In this document: positions 37,140 to 47,019 of the stretch, in pieces
How positions within the stretch are numbered: position 1 is the stretch's first letter
How the letters are laid out: each line of letters starts with the position of its first letter
From: Methanosaeta sp. PtaU1.Bin060
Lineage (GTDB): Archaea > Halobacteriota > Methanosarcinia > Methanotrichales > Methanotrichaceae
NCBI GenBank assembly: GCA_002067365.1
Contig: MVRK01000031.1
Span: 1 to 64,000, forward strand
Length of the DNA stretch: 64,000 bases
Direction: 5' to 3'
The notes under the pieces: generated by a model
Databases searched by the model: none
Seen by the model: the letters and a program-made list of their open reading frames with translations, nothing else
Told to the model about the DNA's origin: nothing
Made by a program: the position numbers and the translations under genes

Positions 37140-37922
37140 TTAATACTGTTTTTTCCGATAAGCCTTTTGCATTGCGATCTTGGCAGCATAGGCCCCTGCC
37201 ACGAAACCTGCGTCCACATTGACCACGGCAAGAACTGAGCAGGACTGGAGCATCGAGTAGAGGGCTGCGAGGCCGCCTCCACCAAGGCCGTAGCCGGTGG
37301 AGACCGGCAGACCTATCACGGGTGCCTCAACAAGTCCGGCCACAACCGCAGGCAGCGTTCCCTCCCTTCCAGCTGCCACAACAAAGACATCCACGTCAGC
37401 CATCCTCTCCAAGCATGGAAAGAGCCTGTGGATTCCTGCCACACCCACGTCGTACTCTGTGACAACGTGGCAGCCCATCTCCCATGCGACGACCCTCGCC
37501 TCCTCAGCCACAGGGACGTCAGCTGTGCCTGCAGCGAGGATCCCGACACTTCCCGCCTCCTGCCTCCGTGGTAGGGATCTTATGACCACAGTTCTCGCCC
37601 TCGCATTGTGCTCCAGCTTTGCGCCCGCAGGAAGCTCGACGCATCTCAGGGCGTCGATCTGCTCATCGGAGACACGTGTGATGATCACGCTGCCAGTCTC
37701 CTCCAGATGGGCCAGGGCGATCTCCACAAGATTCTTCTTCTCCTTGCCTTCTGCGAGGATCGCCTCAGGAATCCCGATGCGCGCAGCACGGCAGACATCA
37801 AGCTTCGCCATCTCGCCGACCCTCCTGTAGCCCAGAATCCTGATCCTGCCCACTGCCTCTTCCAGAGACATTTTTCCTTGGGAGTAGCTCTCCAGGAGGT
37901 CTCTCAGATCCTCTTGCACCAT
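37140..37922 (-). CDS. larB: Pyridinium-3,5-biscarboxylic acid mononucleotide synthase LarB
   Basis: 260-aa LarB, which carboxylates nicotinate adenine dinucleotide in building the nickel-pincer nucleotide cofactor. The N-terminal helical part (LEEAVGRIRILGYRRVGEMAKLD) precedes a PurE-like domain with VGILAAGTADVPVAEEA, CHVVTEYDVGVAGIHRLFP and the active VIGLPVSTGYGLGGGGLAAL. A longer start (37940) would cover the Shine-Dalgarno (GGCGGTG), so ATG 37922 is chosen. larC and larE are not nearby. It is divergent from endoQ across a 57-bp gap with one TATA-like segment (CATAAAGGGTTTATCC). Confidence 0.92.
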   Translation of the reverse strand: MVQEDLRDLLESYSQGKMSLEEAVGRIRILGYRRVGEMAKLDVCRAARIGIPEAILAEGKEKKNLVEIALAHLEETGSVIITRVSDEQIDALRCVELPAGAKLEHNARARTVVIRSLPRRQEAGSVGILAAGTADVPVAEEARVVAWEMGCHVVTEYDVGVAGIHRLFPCLERMADVDVFVVAAGREGTLPAVVAGLVEAPVIGLPVSTGYGLGGGGLAALYSMLQSCSVLAVVNVDAGFVAGAYAAKIAMQKAYRKKQY

Positions 37923-37979
37923 TTTGACACCGCCTGACAAGCATAAAGGGTTTATCCCCGGGAGAGAGACTCAGGAACA

Positions 37980-39179
37980 ATGAGGGTCAACACGGATCTT
38001 CACATCCACTCAAGGTACTCAGCTGCCGTCTCGAAGGATATGAATCTGCCCGAGATCGCCAGGGAGGCAGCGAAGAAGGGCGTGAAGATCGTGGGCACCG
38101 GCGACTGCCTCTTTCCCCTCTGGCTTGATGATATCCGGGCGCTCCCGGAAAAAGATGGCCTCTTCGCCCTGGGCGAGACCCTCTTCGCCCTCACAGTGGA
38201 GGTCGAGGATGCCCACAGGGTGCATCATCTCATCCTTTTGCCGGACATCTCCAAGGCAGAGGAGCTGAAGGAGAGCCTTGAGAGAAGATCGACGAACCTC
38301 GAAGCAGACGGAAGGCCGCGGGTCTCCATGAACGGCGCAGAGATAGCAGATCTCGCCCTGGAGGCTGACGGCCTGATTGGGCCAAGCCACGCCTTCACTC
38401 CATGGACTGGCATCTACGCCCACTACAGGTCTCTGGCGGATTGCTATCAGGAGAAGGCTGAGCATCTCGGATTCATAGAGCTTGGGCTGAGCGCAGATGC
38501 CGACTATGCAGACAGGATCGCGGAGCTTTCGAAAAGGACGTTCCTCTCCAACTCAGATGCTCACTCACCCCGCACCAACAAGCTGGCTCGCGAGTTCAAC
38601 CAGGTGGAGATGCAGGACCTGAGCTACAAGGACCTCTGCATGGCCATAAGAAGAAAGGGAGGGCGGAGGATGACTCTGAACGTCGGCTTCTATCCCGATG
38701 AGGGAAAGTACAACCGCACAGCCTGTACACGCTGCTTTCGCCAGTACACAGCCCGAGAGAAGGATGAGCTTCTGGGGCACTGCCCAGTCTGCGGTGGCCA
38801 GATCAAGCTGGGCGTGAAGGACAGGGTCGATGCCCTGGCAGACTATCCCGAGGCAATGCATCCCGATCACCGCCCCCCTTATCTGCACCTCATCCCCCTG
38901 GCGGAGATCATCGCCCGCGCGATCGGCCACAAGAGCCCCCAGACAGCAGGAGTTCAGCGCATCTGGAATAGTCTGACGGCGGAAATGACGGAGATCGAGG
39001 TGCTTGTCGAGGCCGACCTGGCAGATCTGAAGGCTGAGACGAAGGTCGTCGATGCCATCCGGGCCTTCCGGGAGGGAAGTGTGGTGGTCAGCCCCGGAGG
39101 CGGCGGGAAGTACGGGGAGATAAGGCTTCCAGCAGCCCAGGGCGGCAAAGAGAAGCAGAGATCCCTCTTTGAATTTTAG
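37980..39179 (+). CDS. Endonuclease Q (PHP-domain DNA repair nuclease)
   Basis: 399-aa EndoQ, which nicks DNA 5' of deaminated bases (hypoxanthine, uracil, xanthine). PHP motifs: NTDLHIHSRYS at the N-terminus, GTGDCLFPLW, HHLILLPD, GPSHAFTPWTGIY and LSNSDAHSP. A zinc ribbon follows (CTRCF ... CPVCGG, about residues 248-280). The final residues are QRSLFEF, a good match to a PCNA-interacting (PIP) motif, as known for Thermococcus EndoQ. Divergent from larB. Length is normal for the family. Confidence 0.92.
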   Translation: MRVNTDLHIHSRYSAAVSKDMNLPEIAREAAKKGVKIVGTGDCLFPLWLDDIRALPEKDGLFALGETLFALTVEVEDAHRVHHLILLPDISKAEELKESLERRSTNLEADGRPRVSMNGAEIADLALEADGLIGPSHAFTPWTGIYAHYRSLADCYQEKAEHLGFIELGLSADADYADRIAELSKRTFLSNSDAHSPRTNKLAREFNQVEMQDLSYKDLCMAIRRKGGRRMTLNVGFYPDEGKYNRTACTRCFRQYTAREKDELLGHCPVCGGQIKLGVKDRVDALADYPEAMHPDHRPPYLHLIPLAEIIARAIGHKSPQTAGVQRIWNSLTAEMTEIEVLVEADLADLKAETKVVDAIRAFREGSVVVSPGGGGKYGEIRLPAAQGGKEKQRSLFEF

Positions 39180-39197
39180 TGAACTTGAGAAAGAAGA

Positions 39198-39435
39198 ATG
39201 ATCAGGCTTCTAGAAAGGCATATAGACGGATTCTATAGAGTCCGTGAGGGTGCAGTCTTCAAGGGAGGAGCTGATCAGGCGAGCAAGACCTCTCATACCT
39301 CGTGGCCAGAGTCCTTGACGGCTCGGAGTGTCTGCTGTGCATAACGCCGCTTTTTTGGAGCTGAAGCTATCTGGAGAAAGGGCGGAGAGGATCAGGGAGC
39401 TTTACAAAACCTCGACGGGATACAGCAATCGGTGG
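39198..39435 (+). pseudogene. Twice-frameshifted gene remnant
   Basis: Reading three successive frames gives a coherent protein: MIRLLERHIDGFYRVREGAV then FKGGADQA (frame of ATG 39198), DLSYLVARVLDGSECLLCIT then PLFW (shift near 39275-39287), and ELKLSGERAERIRELYKTST then GYSNRW (shift near 39350). Two single-base losses would restore it. The end is cut where the minus-strand copB finishes. The family is not recognised. Confidence 0.5.
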
Positions 39436-41547
39436 CTACATCTTGAGCAGCCTTGCGTTTATCGCCACAATGACAGTGCTTGCGCTCATGAGGATCGCAC
39501 CCACAGCGGGGCTGAGGAGTATTCCATAGCCGTATAGAACTCCCGCTGCCAGGGGAATGGCAAGGGCATTGTAGCCCGCGGCCCACACAAGGTTCTGGAA
39601 CATCTTGGAGTAAGTCTTTCTCGAAAGGCCGACTATGTAAGCAACATCCCTGGGATCGTTTCTGACTAAAACGATGTCAGCCGACTCGACTGCCACGTCG
39701 GTTCCTGCGCCGATGGCGATCCCCACGTCGGCCTGCACCAGCGCAGGGGCATCATTGACCCCGTCGCCTACCATGGCCACGATATAGTCCTTCTGAACAT
39801 TCTTTATGGCCTCAGCCTTTTCGTGCGGCAGCACCTCGGCGAAGAATTCATCCAGGCCCAGCTCCTCGGCGACCCACCGGGCCACGAACCTGTTGTCTCC
39901 TGTAAGCATCATGCACTTTATGCCCAGCGACTTCAGCCTCTCGATGGCTTCTCTTGATTCCTTTCTTATGATGTCGGCCAGGGCGATGGCCCCGACTGAC
40001 CTGTTCTCTTCGAGAAGGAAGACGACGGTCTTCCCCTGCACTGCCAGCTTCTCGATCCTCTCGTCCTTGAGGTCGATATTGCTCTCGCGCAGGTATCCAG
40101 GGCTGACCACGCCCCATCTTTTTCCCCGTATCAGGCCCTCCACTCCCTTGCCGGGAATAGCCCTGAATTCGTGAACGTGAAGAGGCCCTAATCCTTTTTC
40201 CGACGAGTCGTTGACGATTCCTCTCGCGATCGGGTGCTCCGAGCTCGCTTCCAAGGATGCTGCCAGCCGGAGAATTTCCAACTCGTCCGCTTCAGCGAGC
40301 GGTACAATGTCCGTTACGCCAAACCTGCCCTCAGTCAGAGTTCCGGTCTTATCGAAGACCACCGCCTGAAGATCTCCGGCGCGCTCAAAGGCCTGCCTGT
40401 TTCGGATCAGCAGGCCGGATTTCGCAGCCAGAGAAGTCGAGACTGCCACCACCAGGGGAACCGCCAGGCCCAGCGCATGGGGGCATGATATGACCATGAC
40501 GGTGACAGCCCTCTCGACTGCGAAGGCTGAGTCTCTGCCGAAGTAGAGCCAGGCTGCCAAGGTCACAGCCCCGACGCTGAGGGATATGATCGTGAGCAAA
40601 CGCGCTGCATGATCTGCCAGATCCTGGGTCCTCGACTTGCTCTCCTGGGCCTGTTTGACCAGCTGGATGACCTGGTAGAGGTAGGTCTCTTGGCCGATCT
40701 TCCTCACCTCCACTGATATCGAGCCCTCTCCATTGATGGATCCGCCGATCACGCTATCGCCCACCTTCTTGGTTACAGGCTTGGATTCACCAGTCAGCAT
40801 CGACTCATTGACACTCGTCCCTCCCTCGATCACAGATCCATCGACTGGAACCTTCTCTCCGGGCTTGACCAGGACTCTGTCTCCAGGCTGCAGGGCCTCA
40901 ACCTTAACGTCCTCCATCTGTCCATCCTTTATCAGGTGGGCCTCGGAGGGCATGATCTTGACCAGCTCCTCCAGGGCGCGGCTGGCCCCCAGGACTGAGC
41001 GCATCTCGATCCAGTGGCCGAGGAGCATGATGTCTATCAGGGTCGCCAGCTCCCAAAAGAAGGCCTCGCCCTTCAGGCCCATGGCCACGGCAGAGCTGTA
41101 AAAGTACGCTGCGCTGATGGCGGTGGCGATCAGGGTCATCATTCCGATGTTGTTCTCTCTGACCTCTCTTGCGAAGCCTTTGAGGAAGGGATAGCCGCCA
41201 TAGAAGTAGACGATGGTTGAGAGCAGGAACAGGACATACATTGAGCCCGGAAACTCAAATCTGAATCTCAGCAGGCCCTGAATGAACGGAGAGAGGGCAA
41301 GGATGGGGATGGTCAGTATCAGCGAGACTATGAACCGCCTTTTGAAGTCCTCGGTGACGTGGCCTTCATGCCTCCCACCGTCTCTGTGCCCAGCAGGCTC
41401 ATGAAGCCTACCCACTCCGCTCTTTGCGTGGTTCCTGTGGTCTCTGCTTCCCTTGTGAGGCTCATGTGGCTCGTCACCGACTTTAGAGTGCATCATGTGC
41501 CAAGTGCCAGGCTCATTAAGCTCGGATGCCCCTTTGACCTCTGCCAT
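39436..41547 (-). CDS. copB: Copper-transporting P-type ATPase, CopB type (P1B-3)
   Basis: 703-aa heavy-metal P1B ATPase that pumps copper out of the cell. The N-terminus is a His-rich metal-binding tail (residues ~15-65, many HE, HK, HR pairs) in place of CxxC domains, and the transmembrane metal motif is [15 protein letters not shown] with a His-rich tail marks the Cu(II)/CopB subgroup rather than CopA (CPC). Other motifs: MLTGESKPV actuator loop, [12 protein letters not shown] phosphorylation site, [17 protein letters not shown] and [10 protein letters not shown]. About eight membrane segments. ATG with GGAGAGGA upstream. Confidence 0.95.
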   Translation of the reverse strand: MAEVKGASELNEPGTWHMMHSKVGDEPHEPHKGSRDHRNHAKSGVGRLHEPAGHRDGGRHEGHVTEDFKRRFIVSLILTIPILALSPFIQGLLRFRFEFPGSMYVLFLLSTIVYFYGGYPFLKGFAREVRENNIGMMTLIATAISAAYFYSSAVAMGLKGEAFFWELATLIDIMLLGHWIEMRSVLGASRALEELVKIMPSEAHLIKDGQMEDVKVEALQPGDRVLVKPGEKVPVDGSVIEGGTSVNESMLTGESKPVTKKVGDSVIGGSINGEGSISVEVRKIGQETYLYQVIQLVKQAQESKSRTQDLADHAARLLTIISLSVGAVTLAAWLYFGRDSAFAVERAVTVMVISCPHALGLAVPLVVAVSTSLAAKSGLLIRNRQAFERAGDLQAVVFDKTGTLTEGRFGVTDIVPLAEADELEILRLAASLEASSEHPIARGIVNDSSEKGLGPLHVHEFRAIPGKGVEGLIRGKRWGVVSPGYLRESNIDLKDERIEKLAVQGKTVVFLLEENRSVGAIALADIIRKESREAIERLKSLGIKCMMLTGDNRFVARWVAEELGLDEFFAEVLPHEKAEAIKNVQKDYIVAMVGDGVNDAPALVQADVGIAIGAGTDVAVESADIVLVRNDPRDVAYIVGLSRKTYSKMFQNLVWAAGYNALAIPLAAGVLYGYGILLSPAVGAILMSASTVIVAINARLLKM

Positions 41548-41649
41548 ACATCCTCTCCTGAGGCGATATCAAAACTTTTTGAGATAGCATACATATCTCA
41601 GCTTTCAGAATAGTTATAGATATCTTTCAGCTCGATCTTCGTGTGAACC

Positions 41650-44229
41650 TTGCCAAAGCCCAAGCCCTGCTCAGAGCAGAGGGCGAGGGCTTATCAACCT
41701 GCAGGGCCGAGCTTATGCAAATTGAGACCGAAAAGATTGCCGGAGCTGCTCGCTCCCGCAGGATCGCCCGAGGCTCTTAAGGCCGCTGTGGCAGCGGGTG
41801 CCGATGCCGTTTACCTGAGCGGCAAGAGGTTCGGAGCAAGGAAGTTCGCCGCCAACTTCGACGAGGCCGAACTGGCGAAGGCCATGGACTATGCCCACCT
41901 TCGAGGCGTCAGGGTTTACGTCACAGTGAACACCCTCGTCAGAGATGATGAGCTGCAGGATATGGGCGAGTATCTGATCAGGCTCTACGAGATGGGAGCA
42001 GATGCCGTTCTAGTGCAAGATCTGGGCGCAGCATCGCTGGCTCGCCAGATAGCGCCCGACCTGAAACTGCACGCCTCGACGCAGATGACGATTCACAACA
42101 AAGAGGGTGTGGCCTGGGCGGCCCGGATGGGCTTCAAGCGCGCTGTTCTCGCAAGGGAGGTCTCCCTCGATGAGATCGAGAAGATGGCTCACCACGGCAG
42201 CGACCTCGGCCTGGAGGTCTTCGTTCATGGAGCACTCTGCTACTCCTACTCGGGCCAGTGCCTCCTCTCCTCGGCCATTGGAGGGCGAAGCGGAAACAGG
42301 GGGATGTGCGCCCAGCCCTGCCGCAAGCCCTATGTCCTCCTGAAGGGCGAAACAGACGAGTACGGCCGTCCGACGGGCCTGCAAGCCGAGCCCTTGAGGG
42401 AGAAGTTCCTCATCTCCACCCGCGACCTGGCTGTCTACAGGAACCTCGAAAAGATTGTGCGCTCTCCAGTTGAGTCGATCAAGATCGAGGGGAGGATGAA
42501 GTCCCCGGAGTATGTTGCCATAGTGACCAGCATCTACAGAAGGGCTCTGGACGGAATTGCAAAGGGTCGCTGGCGGCCTTCAGAGGAGGATGAGAGGGAT
42601 CTGGCGCTCGCCTTCAACCGCGACTTCACCGAAGGATACATCCTAGGAGCAGAGGAGGTCATGGGAAGGCAGATGTCCGACAACCGGGGAGTCCTGGTGG
42701 GAAGCGTTGCATCCTACGATTCAGGGCGAAAAGAGGCGGCAGTGCGCCTCACTGGGCCTCTGGCACCGGAGCAGGGTGACGGCCTCGTCTTCATCGGTCA
42801 AGAGCAGGAGATGGGGCTCGTGGTGCAGAGGCCCTATCTCAAGGAGGGCCTTCTGAGGCTGAGGACACCCGAGAGGGTCAGGCCGGGCGCAAGGGTCTAT
42901 CTGACTGGAAGCACGGCTCTCGCCCGCAAGGCTAAGAAGATCATATCCTCCGGGCGAAGCGGGATTCCTATCGACCTTCGCATCTCATGGGAGGATGGCG
43001 TCCCGACGATCGAGGCAGAGATTGAGGGCAATATCACCCTCTGCGCCATCGCGGATTTCAGGATGGAGAGGGCCAGGAGCCAGCCCATGACCGCCCAGCA
43101 GATCGAGAGCCAGATGAGAAAGACTGGAGGCACGCCTTTCACAGTTCGGCGGGTGGAGATGAGCTACCCCGGAGACCTCTTCGCGCCCCAGTCTGCCCTG
43201 AACAGGCTTCGACGAGATCTTCTGGAAAAGGCTGCGTGGGCCATTCGGGAATCCCGCCGCCCCGCTGCAGGCAGAGTGATAGAGGCGCAGAAGCTGCTGA
43301 AAGGCATGAACCTGGCTGCTATGGCTCCTGCTGTGCACAGCGTTCCATCGCTGGCGGCGTATGCCGACAGCCTTGAGGCGGTGAGTGGCGCTGCAGAGGC
43401 CGGGGCCGCAAGGATCTACTTCGAGCCTCAGCTCGGGCCCCGGCAGAAGGAGAGGGCAGCGAGAACCCTGGAGCTGATTCACGAGGCGAAGGCTGTCTGC
43501 GGCTGCGCCGAGCTGATCTGGAAGTGGCCGAAGATCACCAGGCAGAGCTTCCTCGACTTCGCCAGGCCTCTGCTGGCAAGAGCCGATGTAAAAGGATTCA
43601 TGGTGGAGAACTTGGGCGCTGCAGAGGCTGTCCTGACAGCGAAGCAGGAGGCTCGACTCTTTGGAGCCTCGGGCCTGAATGTCTGGAATCACCTAGCCGT
43701 CGGCCAGCTCGTCCCGCCCTTCAGGCTGCTCACCCTCTCGCCGGAGCTGTCCGCTGAGCAGCTTGCCGGGACAGTGGCCAGGTCGCGCCTGACATCCTCC
43801 TGTACAGCCGCTATGTTTGAGCTGGTCGTGCAGGGAAACCTCGAAGTGGTGATCTCCGAGGACTGCCTGCCCCTGAGAGGCGAGGCGGGATTCTGGGGGC
43901 TGCAGGACTTCCGGCGCGTCTTTCCCGTGCGCCTGGACGACGACTCGATGACGCAGATCTTCAACTCAGCGGAGACATGTCTCGTCGACTTCATGCCGAG
44001 GATCTTTGAGATCGGCCTGGATGGCATCGCAGTGGATGCCCGCACAAGGACTGGAAAGTACGCAAAGGAGATGACTGAGATATATGCCAGTGCCATCGAT
44101 CTGACGAGAATTGGAGGCAAATCGCTGCGCTCCGACCTTGAAGCCCTCAAGGAGGAGGCGAGGCGCAGGTCTCTAGGTGGCATAACCACAGGGCACTTCG
44201 TCAAAGGGCTGAAGGAGGAGCTGAGCTGA
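41650..44229 (+). CDS. Peptidase U32 family protein (RNA hydroxylase-like, with DUF3656)
   Basis: 859-aa U32 family protein. The core starts ELLAPAGSPEALKAAVAAGA and continues AVYLSGKRFGARKFAANF, VTVNTLVRDDE, HASTQMTIHN, FVHGALCYSYSGQCLLSS and GNRGMCAQPCRKPY, the Cys-rich signature. Characterised members (RlhA, TrhP) hydroxylate rRNA or tRNA bases; some archaeal ones are untested. The second half (about 330-700) fits a DUF3656-type domain. No ATG is available: TTG 41650 begins the frame, while TTG 41722 or 41737 would place the start closer to the core and lack obvious Shine-Dalgarno sites, so the start is uncertain. Confidence 0.85.
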   Translation: MPKPKPCSEQRARAYQPAGPSLCKLRPKRLPELLAPAGSPEALKAAVAAGADAVYLSGKRFGARKFAANFDEAELAKAMDYAHLRGVRVYVTVNTLVRDDELQDMGEYLIRLYEMGADAVLVQDLGAASLARQIAPDLKLHASTQMTIHNKEGVAWAARMGFKRAVLAREVSLDEIEKMAHHGSDLGLEVFVHGALCYSYSGQCLLSSAIGGRSGNRGMCAQPCRKPYVLLKGETDEYGRPTGLQAEPLREKFLISTRDLAVYRNLEKIVRSPVESIKIEGRMKSPEYVAIVTSIYRRALDGIAKGRWRPSEEDERDLALAFNRDFTEGYILGAEEVMGRQMSDNRGVLVGSVASYDSGRKEAAVRLTGPLAPEQGDGLVFIGQEQEMGLVVQRPYLKEGLLRLRTPERVRPGARVYLTGSTALARKAKKIISSGRSGIPIDLRISWEDGVPTIEAEIEGNITLCAIADFRMERARSQPMTAQQIESQMRKTGGTPFTVRRVEMSYPGDLFAPQSALNRLRRDLLEKAAWAIRESRRPAAGRVIEAQKLLKGMNLAAMAPAVHSVPSLAAYADSLEAVSGAAEAGAARIYFEPQLGPRQKERAARTLELIHEAKAVCGCAELIWKWPKITRQSFLDFARPLLARADVKGFMVENLGAAEAVLTAKQEARLFGASGLNVWNHLAVGQLVPPFRLLTLSPELSAEQLAGTVARSRLTSSCTAAMFELVVQGNLEVVISEDCLPLRGEAGFWGLQDFRRVFPVRLDDDSMTQIFNSAETCLVDFMPRIFEIGLDGIAVDARTRTGKYAKEMTEIYASAIDLTRIGGKSLRSDLEALKEEARRRSLGGITTGHFVKGLKEELS

Positions 44230-44390
44230 GGCTCTAAGAGCCGGATGATGGATCGAGGGGCTTCAAGGGCCTGCACCTGCAGATGTCCACTATCAGGCGG
44301 AGACAGGGCAGAGCGCTCCAGCCCTGCCGCAGCGCGCCAAGGAACTTCGCGCCTCTGCACCCTGCTCTCAGGGATATGGCCTTCGAGGAT

Positions 44391-45065
44391 CTAATTGCTG
44401 CCGCTGACAATTGTGCTGTATTCCTCTTTGCTCAGATGCATCGGCTGGTATTCATAACCGCGCCCATTTAGGTTTGAGACGAAGGCGCGCAGATGGTTTC
44501 TAGAACCTCTCATCAGGTTTTCATAGACAAGCCTTATGTCATCCATTTTTGTTTGAGCAATGCGCTTCTGCAAATCGATGATGTCGATTTCCTCGATTTC
44601 TGTCCCCACGTCCAATGCATCCTTCAGGGATACAGCCCCCTTGCTGACAAGCTCATCATAGGCCTTCTGAAGGGTGGCATTGTTGAACTTGCCGACCTCT
44701 CCTGTGGTTGGATCATTCAAACCGTATCTGGCGATGAGCGATAAGACTGCAGCTTCGTGAGTCCTTTCTGCAGCGCCTATATTATCGAAGATGTTCAGAT
44801 TCCATTTATCGCCAAGAGTCTGATAGACATCCCCTGCCAGCTTCTCTTCTTCTGCCATGTAGAGCAGACCATCCTTCTCAACTGCGCTTAAAGAGCCCAA
44901 AGAGATCTGTCCAATAGTCGAGTTGAGGGCACTCTCATTCACAGTGGATATCCCACCCTCGCCTACGATCAGGAGATCCCCATCGGCTCCCAGGCAAACG
45001 CCCACCATGCCTATCATCAATGCGGCCAGCAGCCCTATGCCCAGTATTGATCTAAGAGAATCCAT
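44391..45065 (-). CDS. Secreted DUF2202 (ferritin-like) protein
   Basis: 224-aa protein with a signal peptide (SILGIGLLAALMIGMVGVCL) and a DUF2202 ferritin-like four-helix domain: GLLYMAEEEKLAGDVYQTLG, NIGAAERTHEAAVLSLI, YDELVSKGAVSLKDALDVG, LVYENLMRGSRNHLRAF. The EExxxxD..., E..H and later Glu/His residues could form a di-iron site. ATG 45065 has GGGGTGA seven bases upstream; the longer frame (to 45134) is leader. The role outside the cell is unknown, possibly oxidative-stress related. Confidence 0.85.
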   Translation of the reverse strand: MDSLRSILGIGLLAALMIGMVGVCLGADGDLLIVGEGGISTVNESALNSTIGQISLGSLSAVEKDGLLYMAEEEKLAGDVYQTLGDKWNLNIFDNIGAAERTHEAAVLSLIARYGLNDPTTGEVGKFNNATLQKAYDELVSKGAVSLKDALDVGTEIEEIDIIDLQKRIAQTKMDDIRLVYENLMRGSRNHLRAFVSNLNGRGYEYQPMHLSKEEYSTIVSGSN

Positions 45066-45303
45066 AACCAGTTCACCCCATACATCAAGATCGCCTTTAT
45101 TCGACCCGCTCTCGCGGCGATATCCTCGGCACAATAATATATGCAGCTCATTACTTAATAAAATATGTGTTTAACTGGCAAGAGGCGTCCCGAGCATCTG
45201 ATGACACCAGAGGCCCCCTCCCGTCATGACATCCGAGAGATTCTGCACTCCTGGCGGCACGACGACTCAGATTTGCTTTTCGCGGTGATCGATGAGTCTT
45301 AGC

Positions 45304-45543
45304 TCAGGAATCCCTGCCCGAGATGTATTGGCAGTAGCCGAAGGAGATCGACCCGGACCTCGTAGTCTCGCAGGGAAACTCCGGGCACTCGAAGCAGAGC
45401 GCCACGCCCTTTTGAAATGCGCAGGTCGCAATGGCGCACATCTTATTATCCCTCGGCCGACAGCCGGTCTCTTTGCTGGGGCAGATGCCCTTTGTCATCC
45501 TGGGGCACTTCTCGCAGGCTATGCCGCAGACTCCTATCCTCAT
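45304..45543 (-). CDS. Cys-rich DUF3795 protein
   Basis: 79-aa protein with 11 cysteines in paired patterns: CGIACEKCPR, GICPS, GCRPRD, KMCAIATCAFQKGVALCFEC and PEFPC. This is the DUF3795 signature, probably binding a metal or Fe-S cluster. The length is on the short side of the family. It is divergent from the decayed msrB frame, whose first part begins within a few bases of its start. Confidence 0.8.
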   Translation of the reverse strand: MRIGVCGIACEKCPRMTKGICPSKETGCRPRDNKMCAIATCAFQKGVALCFECPEFPCETTRSGSISFGYCQYISGRDS

Positions 45544-45549
45544 GAACTC

Positions 45550-45855
45550 AACCTCACCAAGCTGAAGACGAGACTCTCAACCAGAAAATCCTTTCGACGG
45601 TTGGCCTTCACCGGAGAGCACCACGACTTTCACGACGATGGCTTCTATTGGTACGTCTTGTGTGGCACATATCTCTTCGACTCAAGGGCAAAGTCCGAGT
45701 CGGGAACCGGCTGGCCGAGCTTCTGGCTGCCTCAACATCATGATATTGGAAGACCGCAGCCTCTTCATGACCTGGACCTGTGCGCCCGCGGCCACGCACA
45801 CTGCCCGCCGCCTACAGGAGCTGCTGAAATGACCTCGGCGTCTCTGAAATTCGTG
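45550..45855 (+). pseudogene. msrB: Decayed peptide-methionine sulfoxide reductase B (msrB)
   Basis: One frame reads FTGEHHDFHDDGFYWYVLCG then TYLFDSRAKSESGTGWPSFW, unmistakably MsrB (PFTGEY.dh..DG.Y.C..CG..LF.S..K...GTGWPSFW). A second frame then gives EDRSLFMTWTCAP (MsrB EDRSLFMR.TEVRCA), and the first frame returns with LCARGHAHC and PTG...SASLKF. Several small indels break it, the catalytic region (R.CINS.SLKF) has lost its Cys, and the second zinc-type cysteine pair is damaged. It cannot make an active enzyme. The uninterrupted 204-codon frame from 45292 is a by-product. Confidence 0.82.
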
Positions 45856-46000
45856 GCAGGATACTGTATAAGGAGCTTTGTCCTGGCGGCCGCAGAGAAG
45901 AGTTGAGCCAAGTATCTTTTTGGCACTGTGCATCGCGATAAGAATACTATCAGCAGGGTGTGGATTAGGTTAAAAAATTAGGAGATTTAATGAAGAAAAT

Positions 46001-46546
46001 ATGCCAAACAAATCCGAGGATACAGCTGATGAAGATATCGAATCATATTTGACTGAGGATGAGCGCAGACGCCTGGTGGCCAGCCTTCACGATTTTCTGG
46101 CATGGATAGGTGTGCAGCCGCCTGATGAAATCGAGATCGACAGAGAAGTCATGAGAAAGGAGATAGAGAAGTTTGATCTGAAAGAAAAGGAGATTCCTCC
46201 TGAGATCCATCTGGATAAAGGGATCATAGATCTGCGCAAATTGATATGGAGGCTGGTTAATGCCAAAAAACTCACCGAAAGAGAGGAAAATGAGATCAAA
46301 GATCTGATAAATATTCTTAAGACGAGAGAGGATCAGGATGAGGAGACTCTGAAAGGAGCGAAGCTGACACGCCAAGAGGCCAAACAGCTCTATAATGAGA
46401 CTGAAGCAATTATCAGGTCACTATTGGAGCTAAAAGGGATTCTTGAAAAGAAAAAAGCCAATGAATATGAAAAAGCCGATGTGATTAAAAATAAGGTGGA
46501 TGAGATCAAGCGATGGAATGATTATGTTGAACAGATCGAGAAATAA
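46001..46546 (+). CDS. Helical hypothetical protein (DUF5788-like)
   Basis: 181-aa acidic/basic helical protein, with LTEDERRRLVASLHDFLAWI then GVQPP near the N-terminus, a central DLRKLIWRLVNAKKLTEREE then NEIKDLINIL, and a C-terminal coiled coil (EIIRSLLELKGILEKKK-like). It resembles the methanogen DUF5788 family from memory. No signal or membrane segment. A strong AGGAGA lies 16 bases upstream of ATG 46001 but nearer to an out-of-frame ATG (45990) that encodes only a short peptide. Codons are more AT-rich than its neighbours. Function unknown. Confidence 0.75.
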   Translation: MPNKSEDTADEDIESYLTEDERRRLVASLHDFLAWIGVQPPDEIEIDREVMRKEIEKFDLKEKEIPPEIHLDKGIIDLRKLIWRLVNAKKLTEREENEIKDLINILKTREDQDEETLKGAKLTRQEAKQLYNETEAIIRSLLELKGILEKKKANEYEKADVIKNKVDEIKRWNDYVEQIEK

Positions 46547-46573
46547 AGATAATGGCACACGCCGGCGCAAGAG

Positions 46574-46876
46574 TCACACAACATAGTCCGCCACCACCCT
46601 TCCGTCGCAGACCTTTTCCACGAGCTGCACCACCTTCATGTGATCCGGATGCCGTTGATAGCTTTGAAGGGCCTCCTTGCTCTCGAACTCGGAGCAGAGC
46701 ACAAGGTCATAGGCAACATTGGTGTTGCTGAAGTTGATGCCCACCTCGAAGAACTTTATCTCGCCGATCTTCGCAGGCAGAGCCTCCAGCTCCGACTTCA
46801 TCCTCTGGATGTTCCTAGCCTTGTCCGCGCCCTCTGCAGCCACCCTGAACTTGAACATCACTATGTGCCTGATCAT
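46574..46876 (-). CDS. Stress-responsive A/B barrel (Dabb) protein
   Basis: 100-aa dimeric alpha-beta barrel protein: IRHIVMFKFR at the start, ELEALPAKIGEIKFFEVGIN, AYDLVLCSEFESKEALQSYQ and RHPDHMKVV, all characteristic of Dabb domains. Start chosen at ATG 46876, with GGAGG about 10 bases before it; the frame is open to 46918 but the extra residues are not conserved-looking. Function in archaea is unknown. Confidence 0.85.
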   Translation of the reverse strand: MIRHIVMFKFRVAAEGADKARNIQRMKSELEALPAKIGEIKFFEVGINFSNTNVAYDLVLCSEFESKEALQSYQRHPDHMKVVQLVEKVCDGRVVADYVV

Positions 46877-47019
46877 TCCCTCCAGCCTCCTTCCTGATTG
46901 TCGCAGGATTTCGGTCACTTCCGGTGTTTATAATGGTTTTCCTTGGAGGATTCAGAGCGCATCGAGGGCATAGCTTTTTGTCCGAGAATGGATGAGGCCA
47001 GAAGGAAAAGGCGAATGAG

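Noticed and set aside
45292-45906. 204-codon plus-strand frame as an intact gene
   Set aside because: Its first part is antisense to the DUF3795 gene and the rest is a broken msrB, so it is not a real full-length protein.
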